Assembly (NCBI GenBank): GCA_030267565.1 | Contig: BRXU01000005.1 | Span: 281,001-345,000 of the forward strand | From: Pleodorina starrii | Taxonomy: Eukaryota > Chlorophyta > Chlorophyceae > Chlamydomonadales > Volvocaceae | Direction of reading: 5' to 3' | Length of the DNA: 64,000 nt | In this document: one piece after another, positions 37,501 to 49,486 of the stretch | Layout: the number at the start of each line of letters is the position of its first letter | Position numbering within the stretch: the stretch's first letter is position 1 | Made by a program: the position numbers and the translations under genes | The notes under the pieces: generated by a model | Told to the model about the DNA's origin: nothing | The model's input: only the letters and a program-made list of their open reading frames with translations | The model's database searches: none

Positions 37501-38654
37501 TCCCCCCTGTCCCCCCTCTGCCCTGCAGGTTGCTGTCCTGCGCAACTACCTGGGGGAGGTGCTCATCGGCTGCTACGAGGCCCGCCGCCTGGCCGCCCGC
37601 CTCACCTTCACAGCCAGCCCGGCACTCGGGTTCACAGACATTGACGCAGAGCAGCAGGTGCGGCTGGAGGTGGTGGGGGTGAGGGTTGGGGTGGATACTC
37701 GGGCTCTCGGCACCCACCCACCCACCCACCCACCCATCCCTTTCTTCCCCTCCCCCTTACCCTCACTCCCCCCTTGCCCCGCCCCGCTACCCTCCCCCCA
37801 GGTGTGCGCCTTCGAGCAGCAGACCATGCTGCTGTGGATGGATGCGCTGTGGAGCTGCTTCCTGGAGGACGCCACCCGACTGCGCAACGCCGTCAACATC
37901 CGCTCCACCAACGGATCCAACCCGGTGGCCGAATTCCGATTGGAGGCGAACGCCGCGTTCCTGGCAATGCTGGACAACTACAGGTGGGTGGGGGTGTGCG
38001 TGCGTGCGTGTGTGAGGAGGGGGGCACGTTGCAGCACGGGTGGGCTGGTGGGCTCATGGAGAACGTAGCTCCCAAACGGCAGGCGGACGTCCTCTAACGC
38101 ACTGCCCTCCCCTCTCCTGTCCCCCCGCCCCCCGCCCCACACACAATGACACCAGGGATGCGGTGCTGGATAAGCTGCTGGTGCCCGACTTCAGCATCTA
38201 CAGCCCCCTGGATGAGGAGGAGGTGGCGGACACGGACTTGGTGGGCCGCGGAGGGCAGCTGCTCAGAGCGGCGGATGCGGAGCAGCAGCAACAGCAGCAT
38301 CCGCAGCAACAGCAGGACCGCACCAGTGCCGGCCGGAGCCCCGCCCTCGGCAGCGACAACGGCAACGGCGTGTACGACAATGAGAATGGAAACGGGAATG
38401 GCGCACCGGGGGGCCCGGTGGCGGGCTACGGTGGTGTGGGCGGCAGTGATGGCAACGGCAATGGCAATGGCAATGGCGCTGTCTCGAGCGACAAGGGGGT
38501 TTCGGAGGCGCACTTGGGCCCGAGGGGCGGCTCGGAGTTGGGATCGTTCGTGCCGCAGCTTGGCGGGTCTGTCAGCAGCAGCGGCGGTGGCGGCGGCAGC
38601 AGCGGCAGCAGCAGCGGGGTGGCGGTTGGGTCGTCCGTTGAGCGGCCCGGGTAG
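22588..38654 (+). CDS. SECA2: Plastid SecA-type preprotein translocase ATPase, SECA2-like
   Basis: Twenty-nine phase-consistent exons: 22588-23189, 24173-24255, 24601-24722, 26173-26333, 26662-26830, 27064-27198, 27539-27657, 28003-28079, 28751-28848, 29357-29476, 29687-29794, 30088-30263, 30492-30741, 30847-30979, 31323-31593, 31859-32177, 32758-33078, 33351-33398, 33669-33785, 34192-34302, 34571-34666, 34968-35084, 35390-35560, 35877-36092, 36519-36551, 36955-37230, 37529-37657, 37802-37983, 38156-38654; ~1,752 residues. SecA hallmarks are intact: [20 protein letters not shown], Walker A MQTGEGKT (~283), [10 protein letters not shown] (~391), [17 protein letters not shown] (~751), [13 protein letters not shown]. 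The forms SRNPMIISG and VIGTSLNES recall plant SECA2 rather than SECA1. SECA2 drives insertion through SCY2 in plastid membranes. The first ATG gives a Pro/Arg-rich extension fitting a transit peptide; ATG 23020 is an alternative. Ala/Gly-rich insertions and a Gln/Asn/Gly-rich tail make it unusually long. Confidence 0.9.
24870..26050 (+). mobile_element. Probable degenerate non-LTR retrotransposon 3' end inside SECA2 intron 3
   Basis: The 1.45-kb intron 24723-26172 contains an open frame at ~24875-25255 with a Trp/Ala-rich helical character (a [16 protein letters not shown] segment, then A-L-D-F-W-Q-R-V and a [10 protein letters not shown] ending). This resembles, from memory, the C-terminal tail of volvocalean LINE reverse transcriptases. 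It interrupts SecA exactly between the conserved exons ending CQL and starting VGGMVL, so it is not part of the SecA protein. The following ~800 bases hold two small palindromes around CCGTATAT (25840 and 25890) and may be the element's 3' UTR. No target-site duplication was identified. Confidence 0.45.
27716..27832. other. AT-rich island in SECA2 intron 7
   Basis: About 115 bases made almost only of A and T (TATTTATATATTAATATTTA-type sequence) inside an otherwise strongly GC-rich intron between exons 27539-27657 and 28003-28079. The base composition is unlike anything else in the window and recalls organellar intergenic DNA or an expanded AT microsatellite. Confidence 0.85.
32369..32660. repeat. 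Imperfect 292-bp palindrome (fold-back) in SECA2 intron 16
   Basis: Left arm 32369-32501 and right arm 32518-32660 are reverse complements over most of their length. The outermost pairing starts at CGTCAGTCATGATGGCAGC and the innermost at CAGGTGTGAAG/CTTCACACCTG, with a 16-base loop. The left arm has an extra 19-bp tandem copy of GCCGGCAGCACCCTCACGC, and the right arm has a ~30-base insertion. It lies wholly in the intron between exons 31859-32177 and 32758-33078, so the pre-mRNA would carry a long hairpin. Confidence 0.92.
36302..36490. repeat. Pyrimidine-only tandem repeat (CTCCCCTCCT / CTCCCCACCT)
   Basis: Nearly 190 bases of 10-mer units in the intron before the 33-base SECA2 exon 36519-36551. 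It acts as an extended polypyrimidine tract. Confidence 0.9.
37268..37316 (-). repeat. Dispersed ~50-bp repeat, copy 2 (SECA2 intron)
   Basis: Reverse complement of the segment at 12343-12392. It lies in the intron between exons 36955-37230 and 37529-37657. Confidence 0.85.
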
Positions 38655-40821
38655 GGGCTCCGTGGCCGGGCCTTGATCAGCAGGGCGGCGGAGGCGGCAG
38701 CAATGAGCAATGAAGCAGCAGCAACAACGCATGCCTTAGTAGAAGCAACAGAGTGCAGGCGGGGGAAGCGGAGGGGGAGGGTATGTGGATGGATGTGGCG
38801 GCTGCCGGAGGAGCCGTAGCGGGCGTCAGCGGTGGAGGTTCAGCAGCAGCGGCTCGGGTGGGGGCTGAGTTGCAAAAGTGCCGTTTGGAATTTTGGAGTG
38901 CCCCATGGAAGCCGATCATGGATACCTAGTTTTGCGGCAGCTCTGTGGCACTGGATCGAGGACGTCGTCGTATTGAGCGTGTCGCATCCGTTGACGTTTT
39001 TGGTCTGTGGACACACATTTCACCGGAATTGCAGGCACCTACAAGTTCAACGTCCATGCTACCCTACCTTGAGTGACGTCGGTGCGGGGGGGCGGGTCGA
39101 AGGAGCTGCTGCTGTAGGGCTTGGTGGCAGGGGGAACCCAGCCGGACGTTGGGCCCTGAGAGCTAGATTGCAGCTGCCAGAACGCGGCTCGGCTCGGTGG
39201 GGAGAAGGGGAAGGGGAAGGGGAGGCATGCGCGGGCATGTCCCGGCGCTGGTCGTATGCGTCAGCTGAAGACTCACTCTTGACTGGCTTTGCACTGTTTG
39301 CACTTGTGGGTTGACAGACGCTTAAAACCCGCAGCTGGGGAGCGCATCTCGACTCCTGTTGGAACGTGCGTCCCGCGGGAGCACCGGTGTGTATGTGTGC
39401 TGTGTGGGGTGCGCCTCAAGGCTAAGGCACCCCACGACCCCATCGTGGCACTGCCTGTTACCATGCGGCGCTGTGTGACGACTGACGAGATGAGTGTTCA
39501 GGAATGAGTTAGGTTGCATCTTGGTCACCTTCGGCTGCAAGGAGTATACACGAGTACGGTAACTTCGCCGCCCACCCCGCCCGTGCCCTGCCGTCCTCGC
39601 CCCGCCCCCCGGCTCTCTCCTTCCCGGCCTCTCCCCCTCCCCGCCCTCCCTTTCCTTCCCTCCCCCTCTCCCCTTCCCTTTGCATCATGGGGATAGCTTA
39701 AGTTGGGTTTGACGTGCATGGATGCTCAGGTGGCGTCCCAGGTGGCAGTCCGGTTACAGACACTTGGGCGCCGCAGCTCTTCCGTCCGTCCAGCAGCGTG
39801 TTTCACAATGACATGATCTGGCACATGGCAACACCTCGATATTCATCCCTGCCGATACGCAACATCGTCTTTTCACCTTCTACAGACGCTACCAATGTCG
39901 AGAAGAGGTTACTAGAATGCCAAACTTTCTTCTCCCACCGCATACGTGTCAACATTCAAACACCAACTTCCAACGCAGGAAAGCGAGCGAGCCAACAACA
40001 AACGACAAACTAACGGCAGCAGCACTCGCTTACAGCTATCCTTCGGTTTCGGAGCATGACATAACCTGCCGCAGCTGCTGGGTGGAATCCAACGTAAATG
40101 TGTACGAAAATGGGGGGTGGCGCCCATTTCTGTCTGCGAACCAACTGCGAGCTGCAACTGAATCCGGTGCAACTGCTGGATCCACCAGATTTCCCTGCTG
40201 GTTTCCATTCCCCTGGGCACACAACGTTCCTCTCTGTACAGTACCGGTATGCCGCCACGACTAAATCGTAATTCCCCATTATGTCCTAATACCTCTCCCG
40301 TCCACTCAAATCAAAGGGAAGAAATGCGCGGGGACGCACCATAACCCCATTGGAAGAAGAATACGCATCGAAAATTATGAGGTGCATAAAACCCCGGCAC
40401 ACTACAATTGGTGTAGCGAAAAGGCAGGCCCCTCATCAAAGGAATCTGCACGGATGTATGGCAGATCGATTCTCGTGAATGAGAAACGAGTGGGTGAACA
40501 AAGTGACTGTTCCATCGTACGTGACTCCTCAGTCGCGCATCGTACGCCAGCCCAACTAAAAAGCAAGCTAGCCTACATTTTCCCTCGGCAAAGAATGGTT
40601 GCGGGAAGGATACCATAGGTCCCGAGTCAGCCATCTACCGCCAGCAGCCGCTTGGCAGGGACGTAATAAGCCTGGCACTTCCTCGCAAACCTACAATCTG
40701 CGCGTGTGTTTTTTTAGTAGTTATTATGGTGTTATTGCAGCCTGTTTTCACCACCGTTGATCAGTTCGTTGCCGCTTGACCCACGGTTCGGTTCGGTTGC
40801 TGCCGTACACCATCGCCCGCA
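38655..40821. other. Intergenic region between convergent SECA2-type and expansin-like genes
   Basis: Holds both 3' UTRs. No coding exon is supported. A TTACA (TGTAA on minus) at ~40032 is a candidate poly(A) signal for the expansin-like gene. No TGTAA was seen near the SECA2 stop codon. 39190-39230 and 39580-39680 are purine- or pyrimidine-rich low-complexity DNA. Confidence 0.5.
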
Positions 40822-43800
40822 TCACTTCTTGGTGGGAGGCGGTGGTGCGGCGCCCTCGTGGGACACTTGGAGCTGGTCCAGGCAGAACCACGAATTGGCC
40901 GAGCCGACGGACCTGTACGGCACAGATCCGATCAAGGTACGCAATTTTATGATCTCGTGAAGTTGCTTCGTTTAATGAAATTAATCTACGCACATCGCTG
41001 CAACACAACACATACGTGCTTGCATGCTGCTGCAAGTACCGGTAAGGTTCAGTACCGGTAGTTGGCTCCCGTGCATCACCTATCACGCTTATGCGCATGC
41101 GTGCTCCAGCTCTTGGGCCCTTATGCGCCCTCCCAGCGCGCGTTACGGTCTGCAGCCCCCAGTAATAATCATTCTAGTTACACAAAATAAATGCACACTT
41201 CCTCCCGATCGAGATGGCTCACTGGAACGAGATCTTGTCCCGAGTGGCCTTCTTGTCGCCGCAGTTGAAGGTGGAGTCGAAGGGCAGCGTCCACTGTACG
41301 GCACGACGTACGGCATCACGACATACGGCATCACCATGTACGTACCAAGTCATTGCACCGCGCGTGTTACGCCACTGCTCATGTCTCCCCTCCTTATGTA
41401 CATGTCAAAAGTGCGCAACCCGAGCTGCAACGCACACCAAGTACCTCCGCTAATTGTGCACAAGTGCAAATCTGGTCAGCCCTGACGAAGCTGGTCGGTC
41501 TGGAAGAAGGCCGCCGGTAATCACGTCGGACCTGTTACCGTATATAATTCTATCTCCGCACGCACACGCAGGCGCACCTGAATCCAGCCATCGCCGCCGC
41601 GGTCGCTGGGTGACACCGAGTTCAGGTAGGCCTGCACACCATGCAGGCCGGCCGGCGCGGAATTGGGCGATCGAGGTAATTCGTTAGTTTCCTGTTTTCC
41701 TTTCCTTTTATTTGGCTCACTTATCCGGTGTAGGCAGATGCAAATGGATGGATGCCGGAGATTGAAATAGGTGATGGATCGTCGCCCGGCGGGGCGTTCC
41801 TCCGCAGGGTGCATCCGCATGGTTCATGCAGGACGGCACGCACGCACGCGCTCGTAAATACGGTTATCCCGAATGACCACGAGGGTGTCAAGTCGTACAT
41901 GCATGCCCTTCATCCCCCAGCCACGCATGTCTCCCACATACGTACACATACACATACACAACACGTACCTCTCCCGCGCAATAGGTGTCGTCCTCTTGCT
42001 GAGCAATCATTACCTGCGTGCAGATTAGTCAATAAACGTTGAGCACGCAGAATTGACATCAAGAGTACCAACTGCGAGCGCAACTTTTCACAGTACTACT
42101 GTCGTACACTGTCGTACCTTGAGGGGCGGTATGTTGCCGGGGTTGTAGCGGTCTCGCAGCCAGAAGCTGACCGAGGTGGCGGTGGCGAAGGGCTGGTAGC
42201 CGGATTGGTAGCAGCCGCGGCACCACCAGGTCATGCCTCCGCCTGTAGGTCGTACAACATCCACGACACAAATGGTCATGCATAGTGGCCGGTTAGGTGC
42301 ATCCATCATCAGGCATTGCTGGCCTCGCGAGTCGTTTTTTTGAGTTGCCCCTTCCTATGATGAAGCTCGTAACATTTAATAGAGCGGGGAACGAAGAGTA
42401 GTTCCTGAAACCCTTCGTACCGCCGTAACTAGTCAAATCCGCGGTCAAGAGCGCGCCCCGCCCGCCCGACACATAACATTCAGCTGATAATAAGGACGCA
42501 CCGGGTGACACCTCAGCGCAGGCCGCCGCTGAGCCGCTGAGTCCCCAGCCGGGCGCCGTGACGTTGAAGTTGTGGGTGGGGGTCTCGTACGGGAACCAGC
42601 TCCAACCCGTGGTGACCATATCGTCGTACAGCGTGTCAGCGTTGATGTAACCCGGGGACAGGTTCAGAGCGGAGCCCGTGTTGCAGTCCACCGGCCTGGA
42701 GAGGGTGATCGCTCCGGGGAGGGAGGGGGGAGGTGTGGGCGCGAGGTAAGATAAGCGGTGCGGGTGGCAACTGGCAAGTGAATCGAGAAATTTCATGGCT
42801 GTGGCAAACACACATGCGGAGGGTGATGGTGGCTGGTGGTGGTACTCGACGGGATCTTGATTCCTACTAACGGGCCCGACGGGGCTGCAGTGAAATGAAG
42901 AGGTGCGGCGAGCGGACGACCAAACATAACTAATAAAACCTGCTGGGCTATGGGCCCACATGGACGGAGAAGTCGGCAGATAGATTGAGGACATGCATGC
43001 AAGCATGCCGTGAAAGTCCAACAGTGTAGGCAGCAGTTCACGGTTAGATGGGTACGGCACACGGTACGGCACCCACCGGATGTTCAACATCATCTCGGGG
43101 AACATGGGGTGAGCCAGCTGCGGGGGCGGGAAAGGGTGCGAAGGCATTTGGATTCACTAAGGACGACCGGGTTGGGAGTGGGGGTGCGAGTCACCCTGCA
43201 GGTGCCTTATTTAAGGCTTCCCTAGCAAGTAATAGTAGCCGAGTACCGGGAGCACCGAGCGCCAATCCACCCGTTGTCCAATGACTTCGTTCATCTGACC
43301 GTATGTAAGAGCTAGGCAATTAACATTCTGCATGCCGCCACTTCGTTAGCCCAACGACTATGCCCTGCTGCAGCCGCACCTCTTCGTAAGCCCAGAACGA
43401 CAGATCCATCTCGTGCTGTCCGGATCGCGGGTTGGTGGAGTTCTTGAAACAGCACGAGGGCTGCGGCCGGCAGGGGAGGGGCGGGGAGAGGGGGAAGAAT
43501 AGCGGCCACGGGGCGGGGTCATGTGCGGGCACGTGGTGCTTCGACATTGCCGCATTATTGTCGTACCTGTTCGTACGGCTCCTGTCCCTTTGGCGAGTAC
43601 CAGCAGGGGCATATGTCGATGACGTGTACGCGGATGCTCTTGTTGGGATCCCAACAGCGCACGTACACGTAGCCGTCCTTCTCGGCGGGGTTACCCGGGA
43701 AGCTGCGGTTGAAGTCGTCCGGGGCGTTGCCGTGCCTGAGAGGCGGCAGGGGAGGGAAGGGAAGGGAATGGGGGGCCGCAGACGGGGGCAGTTGCAGCAA

Positions 43801-45216
43801 GCATCCACCAAGCATTAACCGGATCGCCGTGCTCGAGAACCCTCCCGTGGTCATGATGGGTACGATAGTGCCGACTTCGATTTTATGCACTCTCACCCCA
43901 CTCACTCGGGGTAGTAGTACCAGTTGCCGTACTGTACGGCCTCGTCGTCGCGACCCAGTACGATGCCGTCCACGCACTTGACCTCATAGCAGCGGCCGCA
44001 GCTGCCTGGGGGGTCGAGAGGTTGTCGATGGGCGGGCGGAGGGGCTATGCAACAGATCAAACAAGAAATCCCAAGTATCTCTCCGGCTTGGGGACTCCCA
44101 ATGCAAGCCAGAACCACACGTACGTCTCATCATACACACACCGGGGGTGGGGGCCACGTACCCGGGAAGTCGGGGTTGGCGTCAGCATAAGAAGATACGG
44201 CGTCCTTGGGGAACGGAATGGAGCCGTCGGCGTTGGTATAGCCGCACCTGTTAGGGTTCACGTGCAAGGGGAGGGCGGGGAGGGTGTCGACCGATGTACC
44301 GATGTATGAGGGAGGCAAGAAGCTGCCCCGGGGACAAGAGTGGTTTCTGCAAAGCATGGTGGCACCGGGACTTCGCAGGAGCCACTACCGTATGCATGTG
44401 TACCACCCTATCTACAAGTTCAGGTGCACGCCCCTCCCGCCGAAGCTGTGAGCTGTAACCAACTACCTCTGCTAAGCACATAATCCCTCCCTCCCCGAAC
44501 AAGCAATCCCAGCCCGCATGCCGCGCTTACCCTCCCCACTCCAGGATGCCGAACGCGGATTTACCGCCACCTCGGCTTGGCGCGAAGACGTCCACGAATG
44601 GTTCCGGAGTGCCGTACCTACAGTAATCGGTCCACAGACGGTCGGATGAAGGCGAGCACAACTGTAAATACCGCTCGAATCGAATCGCAGCATGGCTACA
44701 GTTACAGGCTGCTTCCATCATTCCCGAGGCCTGCAGGGCCACTGCCCGCCATTTCATCGTGCGAGGTGCGACCCATGGGTCCGCCGGCAGTCGTCTCAGG
44801 GGGCGTAGAGCGTTCCGTGTAGGCCGCAGACGTCACTCGATCGTCACTAACAGCCGCGCAACACGCCGCGCCGGTGCACTTGTGCGTGTTGCAAGTCGAG
44901 GACGAGTGGACCAGTATGACCCATGGGTCAGTCTGCCCGTCATGATCCTTGCACGAGACCACTCGCCCCTAGAGGCCCCTTACCAGGAAGCGCGGGCTCT
45001 AATCCAGCCGGAGGGGGGCGGTGGCGGCTTGCTGAAGGTGGTGTTGTAAGCGGCAGGCGGGCCGGAGGGCGGCGGGATGGGCGCAAGGTTGACATCGCCG
45101 CCGTTGTCGGAGCTTCCACCATTGTCAGCCGCGGCGATGCGGAAGGGCCCACAGGCGGAAATGAGGCCCAGCAGCAAGCCCAGGACCGGGACGTGGCGCG
45201 TTACTCTGAGGCCCAT
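40822..45216 (-). CDS. Expansin-like secreted protein, copy A
   Basis: Thirteen exons (high to low): 45216-44984, 44617-44531, 44247-44162, 44005-43906, 43735-43567, 43460-43380, 43117-43077, 42695-42502, 42242-42118, 42013-41969, 41631-41578, 41293-41223, 40912-40822 (TGA); 458 residues. Residues 1-~31 form a signal peptide (Leu-rich core, then AAA). A Pro-rich linker follows. Residues ~78-255 match the double-psi beta-barrel of expansins: RASWYG, GGCGYTNADG, SCGRCYEVKC, a V-H-V-I-D-I-C-P core and an HEMDLS motif like the expansin HFDLS. Residues ~330-440 look like a beta-sandwich carbohydrate-binding module ending in WFCLDQLQV. Expansins loosen polysaccharide networks without hydrolysis; the substrate in a glycoprotein-walled alga is unknown. 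ATG 45216 is chosen because it opens the signal peptide; an in-frame ATG at 45252 exists. A near-identical gene lies at 52061-56574. Confidence 0.85.
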
Positions 45217-45363
45217 GCCTGCTGCAGAGGGAAGATGTGAGAAGGGTTGCATTTAAGATGTGGGATTTGGGGGCTTCGGCGTTTGCGAAACGGAGTTTAG
45301 GCGGAGTTGAGAATGCTGTTTGATTCCGGTGCGTGTCGTGGCAGCAGTTGAGTCAGCAGAACC

Positions 45364-45374
45364 CCATATATAGG
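45364..45374 (-). promoter_or_regulatory. TATA box of expansin-like copy A
   Basis: CCTATATATGG on the minus strand, about 150 bases before the start codon. The surrounding ~60 bases are duplicated at the orphan exon-1 copy (49487-49497). The preserved spacing supports a real core promoter. Confidence 0.6.
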
Positions 45375-45682
45375 CAGCAACGGTGTGCGTGGGCATACCT
45401 TTTGTCCTCGTTTTGTTGGCTTGCCCTTTAAATTTAATCTCAGCGCTTGGATTTGGTAGCAGAAGTGTTGTCGTCGCGGACGACTGAGCGAATTGGAAAC
45501 GTCGCGTCGCGTAAGGAAAACGACTCCTGAACAGACAGACCCGGTTGTCCTTAAGCAGGGACAAGCCTTAGTCTCGCAGTTGATTAGCGATTGATGCAAA
45601 GTGAATCGTGAAGCTTTGAACAATTCGCTCTCCCGAAGAAAGAAGTTTTAAATGGTCGCGAAACGAAGATGCCGACTCGCTC

Positions 45683-45751
45683 GTGGGGCTGACTGGACTT
45701 ATCCGTACGACGGCGACCCGACGAGCTGTCACAGTGAGGTCATTCCTTGAA
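45683..45751 (+). repeat. Duplicated ~69-bp block R, copy 1
   Basis: Starts GTGGGGCTGACTGGACTTAT and is repeated with few changes at 51462-51531 in the same orientation. It lies ~470 bases upstream of the expansin copy A start. It probably marks the outer edge of the duplicated 5' flank. Confidence 0.85.
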
Positions 45752-47299
45752 CCTTAGCAACCTGCTGAGATCGAGATATGCTCGAAATAGTATAAGCATT
45801 TGCGCTGCAAACATCGCACGCACCGCGCCCTGTATGTCTACAGTAAGCTGCTAGAAGAGCGATACTGTTATGGATACACGGGGGCAGCGCAGGACGTAGG
45901 AGCAATTTAAAAAACCCGCGAAAAGCGGGTACTGTTGGCAGCGGGTATTGATTATCAGCAACATGGAACCAAAGAACGATTACTTAGGGCAGGACAACGA
46001 TGGGACGGCAAGCAAACGGTCGCCCTGCTGCCTGCCTACTGCGGAGCGGATAAGAATCGTGCTGGGCGCGTTGGCTGTTTGTTCCTCCTGTATTGTCGGG
46101 CCCTGCCGCACGTTCAATCCGCGCGGTCGTTCACTGAATGTGATGCATGGCCGTTAGGTTGGCATCGCACGCAACGCACACATACAGTCACCAGGAGGCT
46201 CCCTTTCGTGTTCGTTCCCACCTGCATGCATCGATGGAGCTGTCCATCCCGCATGCTGCAAAAGTGCGAACACATACTCGGGCGATTGCGATGTGGGCAG
46301 TGGGACAGAGCGTGGCGTTCGGGCTGCTGCCTGGCCAAAGCGCGCTGCACAGAGAAGAGGCGAAATCCCGGCGATCTTTCCGTGCCATGTTACTAACGCT
46401 CTGTATGTTACAGCCACGGCATCGGGATCGGATGAAAGTGCCGGCAGATCAATACCATTCGCCGCACCTCGCTCCATCCCGCAAAGTAAGAGCACGGAAA
46501 TGACCATCAAAGCGTAAGTTCCCTCCGCCCTACTCCGCTAGCTGCAGACCTAACCAAAACATATCACAACATGTATGCGGATAAAAACAGCTTTGCCGGT
46601 GTCGTACAGCCAACGGCGGGCGCCCCTTCTTGTCGTTCGTATGCCCCTTTTGTTGCGGTCTTCCAAACAACGGTCATCATCCAGACGGACGTAGGCAATT
46701 AGCGGCATCAATGGTGCCCACACAACCCCCAACGCGTCCCTCCGCTCAACGCCCCACTCCAATCGAAATAGGATGTTGCAAATGCGCAACAAACGTGCAT
46801 TTCTGTGATGGCAACGAAATTGTAGAGCTATAATTATTTGGGAATCGTAAAATTGATATTGTAGGATATTTGGCAGACAACCCCTCGTTTTCTACCCGTA
46901 AACGTGTATGACACCCCGTGTCTTATCATTTTGAATAGCGCGCGGCCAACTCATCATTAACCGCGCTAGTATAAATCCTGCAGCTGCGCCAGAGACCGTG
47001 GGTCAAACCTTAGGGCATGGACAGCGCGTTGCACGCAATTCGACGCGTCGAAGTGTTCGACGTTCGCCATTGGGAAACGCGGGCGGGCTGGCGAGCGACT
47101 AAACGACGTCACACAAGACACAACTACCACCGAGCGACGGACCCATGGGTCCATGTCGAGCGTGGGCTGCCCTCCTCCTCCCGCCCTGCCAACCTGATCT
47201 AGCCATGTATGACTCAACACTCGCTCCAGTCCCACACTCGCTCCAGTCCCACAGAAACGATAGAAGAATGATTGCGGGAACCGCACGCATCAGCTCCCC

Positions 47300-47357
47300 G
47301 CCGGCCTGCCAGCCCGTGCCAGCCCAACGCCGGCCTGCCAGCCCGTGCCAGCCCAAC
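47300..47357. repeat. 29-bp tandem duplication
   Basis: Two adjacent copies of a 29-base unit starting GCCGGCCTGCCAGCCCGTGC. Just before it (47219-47255) a 17-base unit, TCGCTCCAGTCCCACAC, is also doubled. Confidence 0.9.
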
Positions 47358-48272
47358 ACAAGAGGGACCGACAGCGCGACGAGAGACATGCCGTATTCCT
47401 TGCAAACTCAAACAACTGTACGTGCTTTGTAGTGTAACGTTTAAGCTACGTACCCTACGCAGCGGAAGGGAAACTCACCGAGGTGCCAGCAGGCGTCGCC
47501 AGAGTGACGACCGAAGAACGACCAGAGGAAGGAGACGAAGAAGGCGCCCACCTAAACAGCTTGCTTACTAATAATCCAACTACAGATAGAAACATGTGCC
47601 AAAGTATGGTGGTGTCAACAGACACCTGAGAACAGAATTCAATCCCATAAGCTCCACCAGTCGGCATATGAGGGCGACGCCTTGAGATCTTGATGTACGA
47701 CCGGGCTCCGCCTTGCTCGTCTCCAACTAACCCAACGGTCGTTCCTCACTTTAGTGAGTTCCGTTAACTATTGGTTATAAGTCGGAAATATTATGGGTAT
47801 AAATATCGTTACAGGCAGGTTGTAAAGCAGGTGACAGGAAGCCTGTGAAGGCTACATACACCCCCATGCACCACACCATTTGACAGGAATACCCCGCTCC
47901 CCTCCCATGAAGCTGCATCATCATGTGCAGAAATGCTGGTGAGCAGCGCCCCCCAGTCGCCCGCCTGGCTGGCTCCAAACCTGGGCTCCATAACTGAGCC
48001 GTTGGACATGTTAGTTGCTGGATGCCGGTGTAGGCGCGTTGTTGCCTTGGGATGGATGTGGGTGGAACACCAACGGTACCGGCCTGCACGCACATATCGT
48101 GCACCACTCAATCATCTTGAGACACTGCAGCATTTCAGAAGATGTACGGCCAGGGCTCCACAGAGTTCTGTGACAACGCACCCGGGTTGGAAGCTGCTGG
48201 CTATCCTGCTGGGCGGTGACGGAGGGGTTAGCTCCGCTTGCAGCAGGAGAAGGCATCATCTGCAAGGCCTGC

Positions 48273-48950
48273 ACGTGCATGATGACAAGGGTCACGATGC
48301 ACATGCCACAGCAAAGAAGGCCATAGTGCTCACCTCATCAGAGAGGTCCACTGCCAGCTCAACACATGACATCTATCTGTGGGCAGTGCCACGTAAGTAG
48401 GTCCTATTCACGCCGCCAGCTTGATAAGCGGTTGCAGTCTCCTTGACTGCACCTATCTGGAAGTGCAGCGGGCTGGCTGCATCCGCCTCTGCAACATGCA
48501 CGAATGGCCAGCTTCTTGTTGCTTTTCGAGGAATTGTTCTGAAATCGCGGACCCAGCGGTGCTAGGTCCACGTCCTGCTTGGCAGTAGCTCCCGGACGAG
48601 GATCTACGTCCGGGAGCTACTTGCCAAGCAGGACATGGACCTAGCACCGCTGGGTCCGCGATTTCAGAACAATTCCTCGACCAGCAGCAAGGAGCTGGCC
48701 ATTCGTGCATTGCACGTCGCAGTTGCAATGCGAATGCAGCCAGCCCGCTGCAGTTTCGGATGGGTGCAGCCACGGAGACTGCAACCGCGTAGAAAGCTGG
48801 CGGCGTGCGTGAACAGGACATACTTCCGATGGCACTGGCCACAGATGCCATGGGTTGAGCTGCGTGGCAGTGAACCTCTCTGATGAGGTGAGCACTATGG
48901 CCTTCCTTGCTGTGGCATGTGCATTCGTGACCGGTGACCCTCTTCATGCA
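48273..48950. repeat. Giant fold-back palindrome (~680 bp)
   Basis: The left half (48273-48599) is the reverse complement of the right half (48608-48950) with an 8-base spacer, AGGATCTA. The inner ~70 bases per arm, starting at the GAGGAATTGTTCTGAAATCG boundary, are almost perfect. The outer ~230 bases show scattered substitutions and small indels. The right arm ends where homology to the intron-1 DNA of the expansin genes begins. No protein is supported on either strand. A transcript across it would fold into a single long hairpin. Confidence 0.95.
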
Positions 48951-49088
48951 GCAGCTCCCCCATGCATCGATCAAGCATATGCACTTGTGCGTGTTGCATT
49001 GCGAGGACGAGTGGACCCGTATGACCCACGGGTCAGTCTGCCCGTCATGATCCTTGCACGTGGACACTCGCCCCAAGAGGCCCCTTAC

Positions 49089-49336
49089 CAGGAAGCGCGG
49101 GCTCTAATCCAGCCGGAGGGGGGCGGTGGCGGCTTGCTGAAGGTGGTGTTGTAAGCGGCAGGCGGGCCGGAGGGCGGCGGGATAGGCGCAAGGTTGACAT
49201 CGCCGCCGTTGTCGGGGCTTCCGCCACCGTCGCTGCTATCCTCGTCAGCCGCGGCGATGCGGAAGGGCCCACAGGCGGCGTTGAGGCCCAGCAGCAAGCC
49301 CAGGAGCGGGACGCGGCGCGTTACTCTGAGGCCCAT
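49089..49336 (-). pseudogene. Orphan exon 1 of a third expansin-like copy (copy C)
   Basis: Encodes the signal peptide and Pro-rich linker only (82 codons plus 2 bases) and ends at a proper GTAAGG donor in the same phase as exon 1 of copies A and B. Nothing downstream on the minus strand matches exons 2-13; the palindrome follows instead. The reading frame is intact (small insertion DEDSSDGGG relative to A) and the upstream TATA block is preserved, so it could be a recent relic or an alternative first exon spliced to copy A exon 2 at 44617 (same phase). No stop or frameshift is present. Confidence 0.8.
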
Positions 49337-49486
49337 GCCTGCTGCAGAAGGAAAAGGTGAGAAGGGTTGCATTTGAGATGTTGGGATTTTGGTTCTCGTG
49401 ACGTTTGCGAAACGGGTTATAGGCTGTTGGGATTGGGCTGTTTGATTCCGGTGCGTGTCGTGGCAGCAGTTGAGTCAGCAGAACCC

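Larger units (their letters stand above)
45217..48272. other. Intergenic DNA upstream of expansin-like copy A
   Basis: Apart from the copy-A promoter, block R and a 29-bp tandem duplication (47300-47357), I find no supported gene. A minus-strand open frame at 47455-47667 has no splice context or recognised domain. A palindrome GACCCATGGGTC sits at 47140-47151. Composition is less GC-rich than in the genes. Confidence 0.5.

Noticed and set aside
22588..38654. Bacterial contamination as source of the SecA gene
   Set aside because: The gene has 28 introns, plastid-type extension and the same composition as its neighbours.
45905..45930. Bacterial-style terminator hairpin (ACCCGC-GAAAA-GCGGGT)
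   Set aside because: Short chance stem in nuclear intergenic DNA, with no gene end or U-tract downstream.
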